A stretch of 56,238 bases of DNA from an uncultured Bacteroidales bacterium (lineage in GTDB: Bacteria > Bacteroidota > Bacteroidia > Bacteroidales > UBA932): positions 1 to 56,238 of the forward strand of contig CASFPH010000012.1 in NCBI GenBank assembly GCA_949296645.1, in the 5' to 3' direction. A program made the position numbers and the translations under genes. The notes below the pieces were generated by a model. The model did not search any database, was not told where the DNA came from, and saw only the letters and a program-made list of their open reading frames with translations. Below, in pieces: positions 42,563 through 52,081 of this stretch. Each line of letters begins with the position of its first letter. Positions within the stretch are counted from its first letter, which is position 1.

Positions 42563-44740
42563 TCATTTTTGGGAAAAGGCAATCTCATTTCCGACCAAAT
42601 CCACGGTAATAGGTTTTTCCTTGTCTATGGAGCCGCTTATTATGGCTGTTGCCAGCGAATTGACAAGCTCTTTCTGCAGCACCCTCTTGACAGGTCTGGC
42701 CCCATATGCCGGATCATAACCCTTAGCGGCAAGGGCATCTATGGCCCTGTCGGTAAATCCGAGGGTGATACCCTTGTCGGAAAGCATCTTCTGAAGCTGT
42801 GAAATCTGGAGTTTCAGAATATTCCTGATATCTTCATGATTCAGAGGCTCGAACATTATGATCTCGTCAATCCTGTTGATGAACTCAGGCCTTACGCTCT
42901 CCTTCAGAATCGAAATTACCCTCTTTCTGCACTCTTCCATGATGGATTCCTTCCTTGCCTTGAAGGAAGCGTCATCGCTGCCTGCAGTACCGTTGTCGCT
43001 GAGTCTGTCCATATACTCCTGAATAACATCGGAGCCTATGTTGGAAGTCATGATAAGTATGGTATTCTTGAAATCCACCGTTCGTCCCTTGTTGTCGGTA
43101 AGACGTCCGTCATCCAGTACCTGAAGCAGGATGTTGAAGACATCAGGATGCGCTTTTTCGATTTCATCAAGAAGAACGACGGAATACGGTTTTCTTCTGA
43201 CCGCCTCGGTCAACTGACCGCCTTCATCATATCCCACATATCCCGGAGGCGCACCAACAAGCCTGCTCACGGAATGACGCTCCTGATATTCGCTCATATC
43301 TATCCTTGTCATCAGGTTCTCGTCATTGAACAGAAATTCTGCAAGCGCCTTTGCCAACTCTGTCTTACCCACACCTGTCGTACCGAGGAAGAGGAACGAG
43401 CCTATAGGCCTCTTTTCATTCTGCAGGCCGGCACGGCTTCTTCTTACGGCATCGGATACCGCCTTTATGGCTTCATCCTGTCCTATAACCCTTCCGTGAA
43501 GTACGGACTCCATCTTGACAAGTTTTTCCTTTTCACTTTCAAGCATCCTCTTTACAGGAATACCGGTCCACTTTGCCACAACTTCCGCTATATCTTCCGG
43601 TTCGACGGATTCATTGATAAGAGGATTAGGATTGGCCTTTATTTCAGCCTCCAGCCTCTTTATCTTTTCCTGCAATGCACCTATCTTACCGTAACGTATT
43701 TCGGCTACCTTACCGTAGTCTCCGGAACGTTCAGCCTCTACTGCCTTTAGCTTCAGATTCTCTACTTCTATTCTGGCTTTCTGTATCGAATCGAGAAGTT
43801 CCTTTTCCTTTTTCCACTCTTCATTCTTGATTTTTCTTTCAGCATTGAGTTCCTCAAGTTCCTTCTCCATTTCGGCAAGTTTTGGGGATTTGCCTTCTCT
43901 CTTTATCGCCGCCTTTTCGATTTCAAGCTGACGTATCTTCCTTTCAAGTTCATCGATAGGTTCAGGCAGGGAATTCATTTCAAGCCTCAACTTGGATGCA
44001 GCCTCATCTATAAGGTCGATTGCCTTGTCCGGAAGGAATCTGTTGGTTATATAACGGTGTGAAAGTTCCACTGCCGCTATTATGGAATCATCCGCAATCT
44101 TTACCTTGTGGTGATTTTCGTACCTTTCCTTAAGTCCTCTCAATATGGATATAGCCTCTGCAGGTGAAGGCTCGTCCACCATCACCATCTGGAACCTTCT
44201 TTCCAGGGCCTTGTCCTGCTCGAAATACTTCTGATATTCGTCGAGGGTAGTCGAACCTACCGACCTCAACTCGCCCCTTGCCAGGGCAGGTTTCAATATA
44301 TTTGCGGCATCCATTGCGCCGGAAGTCTTTCCAGCCCCTACCAGAGTGTGAATTTCATCAATGAAAAGTATAATCTCCCCCTTGCTGTCCACAACGCTTT
44401 TCACCACGCCCTTCAGCCTTTCCTCAAATTCGCCCTGATATTTTGCACCAGCAATCAGAGCTCCCATATCCAGCGAATATATCTCCTTGCTCTTCAGATT
44501 CTCCGGAACATCACCATTGACAATTCTCTGTGCAATGCCTTCGGCAATAGCTGTCTTGCCGACACCTGGCTCACCGACAAGAATCGGATTGTTTTTCGTT
44601 CTTCGGCTAAGAATCTGGAGAACCCTTCTAATCTCCTCGTCCCTGCCGATAACAGGGTCCAACTTCCCCTCTCTCGCAGCACTGTTCAGATTTATTGCAA
44701 ATCTTTGAAGTGCATCGTTCTGATTTTGTTGCATATTCAT
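42563..44740 (-). CDS. clpB: ClpB disaggregase lacking the N-terminal domain
   Basis: A hexameric AAA+ chaperone that threads aggregated proteins with DnaK. Nucleotide domain 1 has Walker [10 protein letters not shown] (about residue 57) and Walker [16 protein letters not shown] coiled-coil M domain spans about 265-390 (charged, [20 protein letters not shown]), which separates ClpB from ClpA. Nucleotide domain 2 has GTTGVGKTE (about 456), [15 protein letters not shown] and [13 protein letters not shown]. The usual N-domain of about 145 residues is absent and the protein begins at the NBD1 linker ([23 protein letters not shown]). AAGGAG eight bases before the ATG at 44740 fixes this start; a TTG at 44746 is too close. 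The 122 bases upstream encode no N-domain. Confidence 0.93.
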   Translation of the reverse strand: MNMQQNQNDALQRFAINLNSAAREGKLDPVIGRDEEIRRVLQILSRRTKNNPILVGEPGVGKTAIAEGIAQRIVNGDVPENLKSKEIYSLDMGALIAGAKYQGEFEERLKGVVKSVVDSKGEIILFIDEIHTLVGAGKTSGAMDAANILKPALARGELRSVGSTTLDEYQKYFEQDKALERRFQMVMVDEPSPAEAISILRGLKERYENHHKVKIADDSIIAAVELSHRYITNRFLPDKAIDLIDEAASKLRLEMNSLPEPIDELERKIRQLEIEKAAIKREGKSPKLAEMEKELEELNAERKIKNEEWKKEKELLDSIQKARIEVENLKLKAVEAERSGDYGKVAEIRYGKIGALQEKIKRLEAEIKANPNPLINESVEPEDIAEVVAKWTGIPVKRMLESEKEKLVKMESVLHGRVIGQDEAIKAVSDAVRRSRAGLQNEKRPIGSFLFLGTTGVGKTELAKALAEFLFNDENLMTRIDMSEYQERHSVSRLVGAPPGYVGYDEGGQLTEAVRRKPYSVVLLDEIEKAHPDVFNILLQVLDDGRLTDNKGRTVDFKNTILIMTSNIGSDVIQEYMDRLSDNGTAGSDDASFKARKESIMEECRKRVISILKESVRPEFINRIDEIIMFEPLNHEDIRNILKLQISQLQKMLSDKGITLGFTDRAIDALAAKGYDPAYGARPVKRVLQKELVNSLATAIISGSIDKEKPITVDLVGNEIAFSQK

Positions 44741-44868
44741 ATTCAATTCTCCTTTTTTCTTCTTTTTACGGCCGTTTTCAGAAAGAAAGCCTCAAAACCT
44801 TTGCCAGAGGAAAAATCATGACAAAATGTCACACGTATTACATGCTAAGAGAGTAGGAAATAGAAAAA

Positions 44869-46305
44869 TCACCACTGCCACAAACGGCTGGCAATGGAAT
44901 ACATACGTTTTCCGACAGTTTTCACCGGCTTGTAGATACCCTTCAGTACCCCATGATCCCTGCCTGATTCAAGACGTTTTCTGAATACAAGATACCACCA
45001 CGCCAACAGAACACCCTTGAAAACACTTGAAACGGTTATACTCCACCATATACCGTTAAGTCCGAGGGCCGGTATGTTCATAAGCACATAAGCCATCGGA
45101 AGACGGAACCCGTTGAGGGTAATGCCGGTTATCGCAGGCGGCACAGTCCTTCCGCTTCCGTTGAAGGCTCCGGCAGTAACGGATTCAAGCGAAACGAAAA
45201 TCTGTGAAACGGCAAGAATCATCATGTAATCCCTGCCCGCGTCTATCGTAAGCGGATCGTTTACAAATATGGAAAAAAGTTCCCCTCCGAAAAACACAAA
45301 TGCCAAAGTAGCCACGGCTGATATTGAAAAGGCGAGCTTGAGAGTATATGAATATCCCTTTCGTATCCTTGCGAAATCGCCTGCTCCGTAATTCTGCCCG
45401 ACAAAAGAGGCAAGTGCAGTAGAAAAACCGGCACCGGTCATCCATGTTATCGCCTCAATCTGCGAACCTATGCTCTGTACGGCAACACCGACATATCCCC
45501 AGGTTGCAGCCATCGAGCCGAGTGTCATGGAAAACATTGAAAAAAGAGCACTCTGCATACTTACAGGCAGACCGAGACCGGCAATGCGCTTCATGAAATT
45601 GAAACCCGGACGCACTAAAACATGCATCTTTCCCAAAGAAGAACCACGCACATAGAGTCTGTATATGAATATTACAAATACTACGAACTGCGACGATGAT
45701 GTTGCAATCGCAGCACCGGCTGTACCCATGGCCGGTACAGGTCCGAGCCCGTATATGAGCAGAGGGTCGAGTATCATGTTCATCACAAGACCTACGGCCA
45801 GAACCTTAAGAGGAGTCTTGCTGTCACCTTGTCCATTATATATGCCGCTGAAAGTATTGTTATTGAATGTCAGGAAGATGCCTGGAGCCACAATCCTCAT
45901 ATATTCCACAGACATTGCAGATATATCGCTTTCAAGTCTGAAAAACGAAACCAGACCCGGAGAAGCTATGAATATGAAGGAAGCATAGACAAAAGCAATA
46001 CACATTGAAAGAAGCGCCGACTGGTTCGCAAAAACCGAAGCCCTTTTAACGGATCCGGCTCCTATCGACTGGGATATTGTAACTTCTCCGCCGACCTTTG
46101 TAGTGAAGGAAAGGGAATTGCACAGCCATGTAAAAAAGCCGGCTACACCGACCGCAGCAACACTTCTGCTTCCGAGATGACCCAACCATATCATGTCTGT
46201 AAGGTTGTATGCCATCTGTACGAAAGAGGCAGTAATCAAGGGGATGGCCATGGACCATATCCCGCTTTTTATACTGCCTTTTGTCAAGTCCCTTATTTCA
46301 GCCAT
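44869..46305 (-). CDS. MATE-family multidrug/metabolite efflux transporter
   Basis: An inner-membrane cation-antiporter of 478 residues with twelve hydrophobic segments in two homologous halves. Typical are SMAIPLITASFVQMAYNLTDMIWLG at the start of the first half, LSFTTKVGGEVTISQSIGAG, and VQSIGSQIEAITWMTGAGFSTALASFVGQNYGAG opening the second half. The last is the classic NorM/DinF-type signature. The substrate is unknown. It starts four bases after the stop of yggS, so the two are co-expressed. Confidence 0.9.
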   Translation of the reverse strand: MAEIRDLTKGSIKSGIWSMAIPLITASFVQMAYNLTDMIWLGHLGSRSVAAVGVAGFFTWLCNSLSFTTKVGGEVTISQSIGAGSVKRASVFANQSALLSMCIAFVYASFIFIASPGLVSFFRLESDISAMSVEYMRIVAPGIFLTFNNNTFSGIYNGQGDSKTPLKVLAVGLVMNMILDPLLIYGLGPVPAMGTAGAAIATSSSQFVVFVIFIYRLYVRGSSLGKMHVLVRPGFNFMKRIAGLGLPVSMQSALFSMFSMTLGSMAATWGYVGVAVQSIGSQIEAITWMTGAGFSTALASFVGQNYGAGDFARIRKGYSYTLKLAFSISAVATLAFVFFGGELFSIFVNDPLTIDAGRDYMMILAVSQIFVSLESVTAGAFNGSGRTVPPAITGITLNGFRLPMAYVLMNIPALGLNGIWWSITVSSVFKGVLLAWWYLVFRKRLESGRDHGVLKGIYKPVKTVGKRMYSIASRLWQW

Positions 46306-46308
46306 GTC

Positions 46309-47070
46309 CTATTTTTTCGAATAGTCCCTGGCCCCGAAAATTCTGGTTCCTATCCGGACTATGGTACTGCCGAACTTAACCGCATGGTGGAAATCGCCCG
46401 TCATTCCCATTGAAAGTTCAGTAAAATCTGTCAGGAACGGATACCCTGCGGATTTTATTCTGTCAAAAAGAGCCTTTGCACGACCGAATTCGGACGCAAG
46501 CCGTGCAGAGCCTTCTTCGGAATCCGGATTTTCCACAAACGAGGCCATACCCATCAGGCCGCATATGTTAACCAGATTGTAATCCAGTCCTCCGGCAGCC
46601 TCTCCACGCACGAACGATGAGGAAGAAACGTCATACAAGGAAGAAAGTCTGTCCAAAAGTCCCGTAATTTCCTCCTCTTCAAAGCCTTGCTTGGTATCCT
46701 CGCTTGCAATACGCAACTGGAGAAGCACGTTTATTTTTTTCCTGTCACCGTTACAGCATGAAGGAGCATGCTTTACTATATCTTCGAACAGTTTCAACGA
46801 ATCGACCGAATGTATCAGGAATGCATAAGGAAGAACCATCTTTATCTTGTTCCTCTGCAATGTTCCTACAAAATGCCATTCTATGTCCTTCGGAAGGACC
46901 GCAGCCTTTGCGGCCATTTCCTGCGGACGGTTTTCCCCGAATCTTCTCTGTCCGGCACGATACGCCTCCATCACTGCCTCGACCGGATGGAATTTCGACA
47001 CTGCAACCAGTTTCACGCCATCCGGAAGTTCCGATTCAACGGATCTCAGTTCTTCTGCAATTGACCCCAT
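46309..47070 (-). CDS. yggS: YggS-family pyridoxal-phosphate homeostasis protein
   Basis: A cytoplasmic PLP-binding protein with the alanine-racemase-type TIM barrel, needed for vitamin B6 balance; it is not a known racemase. The cofactor Lys is in LVAVSKFHPVEAV (Lys26). FGENRPQEMAAKA, IEWHFVGTLQRNKI and LSMGMTGDFHHAVKFGSTIVRIGTRIFG are the conserved family blocks. At 253 residues it has a short insertion around 150-165 relative to E. coli YggS (VSSSSFVRGEAAGG). It is coupled to the MATE gene downstream. Confidence 0.9.
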   Translation of the reverse strand: MGSIAEELRSVESELPDGVKLVAVSKFHPVEAVMEAYRAGQRRFGENRPQEMAAKAAVLPKDIEWHFVGTLQRNKIKMVLPYAFLIHSVDSLKLFEDIVKHAPSCCNGDRKKINVLLQLRIASEDTKQGFEEEEITGLLDRLSSLYDVSSSSFVRGEAAGGLDYNLVNICGLMGMASFVENPDSEEGSARLASEFGRAKALFDRIKSAGYPFLTDFTELSMGMTGDFHHAVKFGSTIVRIGTRIFGARDYSKK

Positions 47071-47113
47071 GATATAGCATTATTATCTCGCTGCTGCCGT
47101 CGGCAGCATTCCA

Positions 47114-48988
47114 TTACTTTCTGCCCTTGCGTGCAGCATCCTGCTGTTTCCTGAGCATTTCCTGCTGCTTCTGCATTTCCTCAAGACGCTGCTGGAACCT
47201 TGATTTTTTCACTTTACCGCTGGCAGCCTTTTCCTTGAGTTTTGCGAATATCTTCTCCTCATCCACGAAATATTTCCTGATAACCCAGGTCTGACCTATC
47301 GTGATAAGGTTGGAAAGCATATAATAGTAACTCAGACCGCTTGAGAAATTGTTACACAACACCAGCATGAAAATAGGCATGAAATAGACCTGCATGAATT
47401 TCATTCCGGCCATATCCTGTCCTGAAGGCATATCCTTCATGTTTATTCTGGTATAGAAATACATCGAAAGCGCCATCAATATTGCAAAAAGACTGACATG
47501 GTCTCCATACAAAGGAATATGGAAAGGAAGATCCAGTATTGAATCGTATGCACTGAGGTCATCAGCCCAAAGAAATCCCTTCTGACGCAACTCGAAGGAC
47601 GCCGGGAAGAAACGGAACATCGCAAAGAGAATAGGGAATTGCAACAGCATTGGCAGACAACCGCCGAACATGCTGACCCCTGTCTTCTGGTACAGAGCCA
47701 TTATCTCCTGCTGCTTCTTCATGGCATCTTCCTGCTTCGGGTACTTGGCATTGATCTTGTCAACCTCAGGTTTAAGCACCCTCATTTTCGCAGTGGAAAG
47801 ATATGATTTGAGGGTAAGCGGAGATATTATCAGTTTTATGGCTATTGTCATAAGCAGGATTATCAGACCGAAATCAGATATGAACCTGCCGAGAAGATCG
47901 AAGAACGGGATTATGAAGAACCTGTTTATCCATCCGATTATGCCCCATCCGAGAGGAACGATCTTTTCGAATCCCATATCATAACTCTTCAGTTCGTTAT
48001 AAAGGTTAGGACCGAAATAGAACTTGAACGGATAGTTCTGATCTGCAGCAGGGTCGTAAGGTATCACCATTCTTGCTTCGCAGGCCATCAGGTTCCTGTC
48101 CTCGTCATTTTCAGGATAGAACTTGTAGGACAGGTCTCCTTCAGCAAATGAATTTTCCGAAACCATTATCGCTGAAAAGAACTGCTGCTGGAAAGCGAAC
48201 CATGAAAGTTTGGTCTTTATGTCTTCCTCCGCGCTGTCCTTTCTCAGCCCGAGATCCTCCACGGAAGATTCGTTAGGATACTTGTATACTACGGTAGAAT
48301 AGTTTTTCTCATTGTCATAACCCTTTTCAAGCCTCGGTATATCGAGGTTCCATGTCATGTCAAAAAACCTTACGTTCTTCGGTATATATCTATCCATACC
48401 TACAAGTTTCATGTCGAAATCGACCAGGTAGGTATCCTTTAGAAGCACATAGGAATATTCCACATAAGCGTTTTCTGCAACCGCAAGTCTGTATACTACG
48501 GACGAATCGGTGGACGATACCTTTGAAAAATAAAGGTCCGAAGTATTGAAAAGCTGATTCGTATAGAACTGTATATTGAAATTACCGGCACCGGGTTTAA
48601 CAAGCATAAGATCCGAGCCGTCCCATTTGGTATAGTCCTTTATCTGCACCGAATACGGCTGTGCACCTTTATTGCTGTATGTTATACGTACTTTTTCATT
48701 TTCAAGCGTACTGAAGGATTCCGTACCGGAACTTGCGACTGCCAGCAATGAATCTTTATAGAATGATTCTTCGACAACGACCGTCTTTCCGCTGTCCGCA
48801 CCCGCCGCAGCCAGTTCTGCCGCCTTCTCTGCTTCTATCCTCGCCGCCTGCATTGCCTGCTCCGCAGCAATTGAATCCTGAACGAATCTCGCTCTCTCCT
48901 GCTCTCTGAAAATCTTAGAATTGTACCAGCTGAACCCGATCAGAATAAGTCCGATCAGGACAAAGCCGATAATCGTGTTTTTGTTCAT
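47114..48988 (-). CDS. yidC: Membrane protein insertase YidC
   Basis: Inserts and folds inner-membrane proteins alone or with SecYEG. The first helix (IIGFVLIGLILIGFSWYNS) is followed by an Ala/Glu-rich coiled linker, a periplasmic beta-supersandwich domain (about 80-355) and the conserved insertase core of five helices, about 365-580. The core includes DFGLIILLMTIAIKLIISPLTLKSYLSTAKMR, CLPMLLQFPILFAMFRFFPASFELR and NNFSSGLSYYYMLSNL. The tail is basic and Gln-rich (SRFQQRLEEMQKQQEML, ending KGRK), as in ribosome-binding tails. 624 residues is normal for the phylum. Confidence 0.95.
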   Translation of the reverse strand: MNKNTIIGFVLIGLILIGFSWYNSKIFREQERARFVQDSIAAEQAMQAARIEAEKAAELAAAGADSGKTVVVEESFYKDSLLAVASSGTESFSTLENEKVRITYSNKGAQPYSVQIKDYTKWDGSDLMLVKPGAGNFNIQFYTNQLFNTSDLYFSKVSSTDSSVVYRLAVAENAYVEYSYVLLKDTYLVDFDMKLVGMDRYIPKNVRFFDMTWNLDIPRLEKGYDNEKNYSTVVYKYPNESSVEDLGLRKDSAEEDIKTKLSWFAFQQQFFSAIMVSENSFAEGDLSYKFYPENDEDRNLMACEARMVIPYDPAADQNYPFKFYFGPNLYNELKSYDMGFEKIVPLGWGIIGWINRFFIIPFFDLLGRFISDFGLIILLMTIAIKLIISPLTLKSYLSTAKMRVLKPEVDKINAKYPKQEDAMKKQQEIMALYQKTGVSMFGGCLPMLLQFPILFAMFRFFPASFELRQKGFLWADDLSAYDSILDLPFHIPLYGDHVSLFAILMALSMYFYTRINMKDMPSGQDMAGMKFMQVYFMPIFMLVLCNNFSSGLSYYYMLSNLITIGQTWVIRKYFVDEEKIFAKLKEKAASGKVKKSRFQQRLEEMQKQQEMLRKQQDAARKGRK

Positions 48989-49045
48989 GTGATACTTCTG
49001 TTTATCTGCTTATCAATTAATCTGTTGTCCCTTATATGTTATCGT

Positions 49046-51052
49046 CTATTTTTCCTGGAACTGTCTGTCGATCATCTTTATCTTTTCCTCTATCTGGACG
49101 AGGGTTTCCCTAGCCTGCGCTATCTTGCGTTCAAGTTCAGCCATAAGAGATTCCGCATTTTTGGATTTTGCGAAAAATCCCGCATTGTTCTCTAAGGTCT
49201 GGATATCCGTTTCTATCTTCCTGTAACGCTGGAGCAGTTTTTCCCTTTCGTTCTTGAGTATGCGTGCACCGCCCTTGACATTGTTCTGCAGATCCTGGAT
49301 TCTCTTTGCAAATCTGCCCATGCTGTACTCCATGTCATCTGACCTTATTTCTGAGAAATGGGCATCCATTGCTTCCTTGTAAGCAACCTGGATCTTTTCC
49401 TTTTCCTTGAACGGAACGAAACCTATCTCACGCCATCTGTCCTGGAACGAGAACATCATCTCCATATCTTTGGTCTTGTCGCCCTGGAGTTTGTAATTGC
49501 GTATCTCCTCTATCAGCTCTGTTTTAGCCTTAAGATTCACTTCCAGCGCCGAATCCTGCTCTTCATAGAATGCGGCCTTTCTGTTGAAGAAAGTATCGCA
49601 TGCAGCCCTGAATCTTTTCCATACCGCATCCGACTGTTTTCTTGCCACCGGGCCTATCTTCTTCCATTCTTTCTGAAGCCTTATGAGCTGGTCAGTGGTC
49701 TTTTTCCACTCTTCGCTGTTCATTATTGCTTCAGCCTGTTCGCAAAGGGCTTCCTTCAGTTCGAGATTCTTCTGCATCACATTCTTGAATTCGGCATAAT
49801 ATTCCCTTTTTGCCGAATAGAACTTGTCGCATGCAGCCCTGAATCTGTCATATACCTTCTGGTTTTCCTTCTTGGCAGCAAAACCTATAGTTTTCCATTT
49901 TGCCTGGAGTTCTTCCATTTTCTTTGAAAGTACGTTCCATTCATTTGCCTGAATATCGGTTCTTTCAGCTATGGCTTCAGCTTCCTCGCAAAGGGCGCTC
50001 TTCTTTTCGAAATTCTGTTTTCTTTCCTCCTTCAGGTTGTCGAAAAACGCCTGATGTTTTCTATTGACAACAGCAGTAGCTTCCTTGAACCTGTTCCATA
50101 TTTCTTCCCTTAATTCCCTTGCCACAGGACCTGTTTCCCTCCATTCGTCATGCAGTTTCTGGAGACGCCTGAAAGCATCCACTACTGCCGGCTCATCCTT
50201 GAGGGCTTCGGCCTCTTCACAGAGTCTTGTCTTGATTTCAAGATTTTTCTTGAGGTCCAGATCCCTGAGTTCATTGTTTATCTTTACATAGTCGTAGAAT
50301 TTCTCAACCTGATACTGGTAGCTGTCCCATACATCCTTCACACGCGCCTGCGGAACCGCACCTATCTCTTTCCATCTGTTCTGGAGTTCACGGAAAGCAG
50401 GGAACGTATGTGCAAGATCCTCCTGTTTTTCAAGAAGTTCCTTGAGGCCTTCTATTACTGCAAGCTTGCACTCCAGATTCATTTCCTTCTGCTTTTCCTG
50501 CTCCTGTATGTATTTTGCTCTGGAAGCCTTGTATTGTGCATAAAGTTCTTTGAAACCTCTTTCCACTTCGGCAAACGGATCGTTCGATATTTCTTCCGCT
50601 TCATCGGCAATAGCCTCAGTCTGAGCGTCTGACTGTGTTCCGGACATATCTGCCGGAACATCACCGGCATCTGCGGACGCATCATTGTGCTCCTGTTTGT
50701 CTCCGGTTCTCGTCTCCAGCACCGTATTTTCCTGAACAGGACATCCCGCCGCTATTCTCTCCCTCTTCAAAGCCTTGTAGAATGATGCCTTCAACACGTC
50801 AGCCATCTTGTACATTTCCATCTGGTCGGCTCTTTCAAGCATCTGACGGAACATTACAATTATTTCGTTAAGGCTCAATGCGGAGTAATCCGGACGGTCA
50901 GCTTCATCTGCAACGATGTTTTCCCCAACGGTTTCCTCGTTGTTTTCTTCAAGGTTATTCTCTTCAAGAAGATCAAGATTTTCCTGTGCGTTATCCAGTA
51001 CTTCATCCGGAATCTGCTCAGGTACGGCAGCAATGTTCATATTTTCACTCAT
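49046..51052 (-). CDS. DUF349 repeat protein (coiled-coil, cytoplasmic)
   Basis: 668 residues, almost all helical and highly charged. The N-terminal 170 residues are acidic (NLDLLEENNLEENNEETVGEN). Then come about five DUF349 repeats, each with an alternating pattern such as LQNRWKEIGAVPQARVKDVWDSYQ, LHDEWRETGPVARELREEIWNRFK and LQKEWKKIGPVARKQSDAVWKRF. The C-terminus is a long coiled coil (LLQRYRKIETDIQTLENNAG). There is no signal peptide. DUF349 proteins are conserved in Bacteroidota and have no firm function. It is divergent from trmD, with facing promoter boxes between them. Confidence 0.9.
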   Translation of the reverse strand: MSENMNIAAVPEQIPDEVLDNAQENLDLLEENNLEENNEETVGENIVADEADRPDYSALSLNEIIVMFRQMLERADQMEMYKMADVLKASFYKALKRERIAAGCPVQENTVLETRTGDKQEHNDASADAGDVPADMSGTQSDAQTEAIADEAEEISNDPFAEVERGFKELYAQYKASRAKYIQEQEKQKEMNLECKLAVIEGLKELLEKQEDLAHTFPAFRELQNRWKEIGAVPQARVKDVWDSYQYQVEKFYDYVKINNELRDLDLKKNLEIKTRLCEEAEALKDEPAVVDAFRRLQKLHDEWRETGPVARELREEIWNRFKEATAVVNRKHQAFFDNLKEERKQNFEKKSALCEEAEAIAERTDIQANEWNVLSKKMEELQAKWKTIGFAAKKENQKVYDRFRAACDKFYSAKREYYAEFKNVMQKNLELKEALCEQAEAIMNSEEWKKTTDQLIRLQKEWKKIGPVARKQSDAVWKRFRAACDTFFNRKAAFYEEQDSALEVNLKAKTELIEEIRNYKLQGDKTKDMEMMFSFQDRWREIGFVPFKEKEKIQVAYKEAMDAHFSEIRSDDMEYSMGRFAKRIQDLQNNVKGGARILKNEREKLLQRYRKIETDIQTLENNAGFFAKSKNAESLMAELERKIAQARETLVQIEEKIKMIDRQFQEK

Positions 51053-51077
51053 AGCTAAGACTAATTAAATTGACTTG

Positions 51078-51115
51078 CAAATATATATAAAAAAACAATT
51101 ATTTTGCTATTTTTG
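51078..51115. promoter_or_regulatory. Divergent promoter boxes between the DUF349 gene and trmD
   Basis: TATATTTG on the minus strand (51085 to 51078) serves the DUF349 gene and TATTTTTG on the plus strand (51108-51115) serves trmD. Both match TAnnTTTG. Neither has a clear -33 TTTG at the usual distance. Confidence 0.45.
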
Positions 51116-51142
51116 CGCCATTATGAGAATTGGCATACGCGC

Positions 51143-51823
51143 ATGAGAATCGATATACTTACTGTAGTACCGGAACTGCTTGAAAGCCCGCTGAACCACT
51201 CTATAGTGAAAAGGGCGAAGGAAGCGGGTCTTGTTGAAATCATAATCCACGATATAAGGGATTACGGGAAGGGCAATTACCGTCACGTCGACGACTACAG
51301 TTTCGGCGGAGATGCCGGCATGGTACTCATGGTGGAACCCATATTCAACCTGATAAACGACCTGAAGGCGGAAAGGGACTACGATGAAATCATCTACATG
51401 AGTCCAGACGGCGAAACATTCAACCAGAAGGAGGCGAACAGGCTTTCGTGTCTTCAGAACATAATCATACTTTGCGGACACTACAAAGGCGTGGACCAGA
51501 GAGTCAGGGACCATATCATCACCAAGGAAATCTCCATAGGAGACTTTGTTCTCAGCGGGGGAGAAATACCGGCGGCAATGATCTGCGACGCCGTGACGAG
51601 ACTCATACCCGGGGCCATATCGGACGAACAGTCCGCTCTTACAGACTGCTTCCAGGACAATCTCCTGGCACCTCCGGTATATACGAGACCTGCCGAATTC
51701 AACGGCTGGAAAGTACCTGAAATACTTCTTTCAGGCAACCATGCCGCAATCAGGGACTGGATGGAAGAGCAGGCTTTAGAAAGAACAGGCCGGCTCCGCC
51801 CCGACCTTCTGGAAAAGATATGA
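51143..51823 (+). CDS. trmD: tRNA (guanine-37-N1)-methyltransferase TrmD
   Basis: Methylates G37 next to the anticodon using SAM and so prevents +1 frameshifting. It belongs to the SPOUT (trefoil knot) class. Visible are [52 protein letters not shown], and the knot with [27 protein letters not shown], followed by [21 protein letters not shown]. The product is 226 residues. The frame is open from 51104, but the ATG at 51143 gives the universal start. A seven-codon reading frame (51123-51146) ends across it. It heads the run trmD-DUF4492-cydA-cydB. Confidence 0.95.
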   Translation: MRIDILTVVPELLESPLNHSIVKRAKEAGLVEIIIHDIRDYGKGNYRHVDDYSFGGDAGMVLMVEPIFNLINDLKAERDYDEIIYMSPDGETFNQKEANRLSCLQNIIILCGHYKGVDQRVRDHIITKEISIGDFVLSGGEIPAAMICDAVTRLIPGAISDEQSALTDCFQDNLLAPPVYTRPAEFNGWKVPEILLSGNHAAIRDWMEEQALERTGRLRPDLLEKI

Positions 51824-51848
51824 CTTACCAATGTGAATATGAACGGAA

Positions 51849-52058
51849 ATGAACAGGATCATAACAAACATATGGAATTTTTATTATGACGGATTCAGGA
51901 ACATGGGCAAAACAGGGAGAACACTCTGGCTTATAATATTGATAAAACTGTTCATCATGTTCGCTATACTCAAAGTATTCTTCTTCAAAAGTGAACTTGC
52001 GGAATACGATTCAATGGAGGAAAAAACGGAAGTAGTGATACGCAACCTTACCAAATAA
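51849..52058 (+). CDS. DUF4492 small membrane protein linked to cytochrome bd
   Basis: 69 residues: an amphipathic aromatic start (IWNFYYDGFRNMGKTGRTLW) and one membrane helix (LIILIKLFIMFAILKVFFF) with a short acidic tail. This is the DUF4492 family, which in Bacteroidota sits directly before cydA, 23 bases away here. By analogy with the small subunits of cytochrome bd in other bacteria (CydX, CydH) it could be an accessory subunit or assembly aid. That is inference from position and size; it is not a CydX homologue by sequence. Confidence 0.85.
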   Translation: MNRIITNIWNFYYDGFRNMGKTGRTLWLIILIKLFIMFAILKVFFFKSELAEYDSMEEKTEVVIRNLTK

Positions 52059-52081
52059 ACCTATAAACTAAAACAACAGTC

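Noticed and set aside
42836-43750. 304-residue plus-strand frame
   Set aside because: Antisense to clpB; composition is that of a shadow frame.
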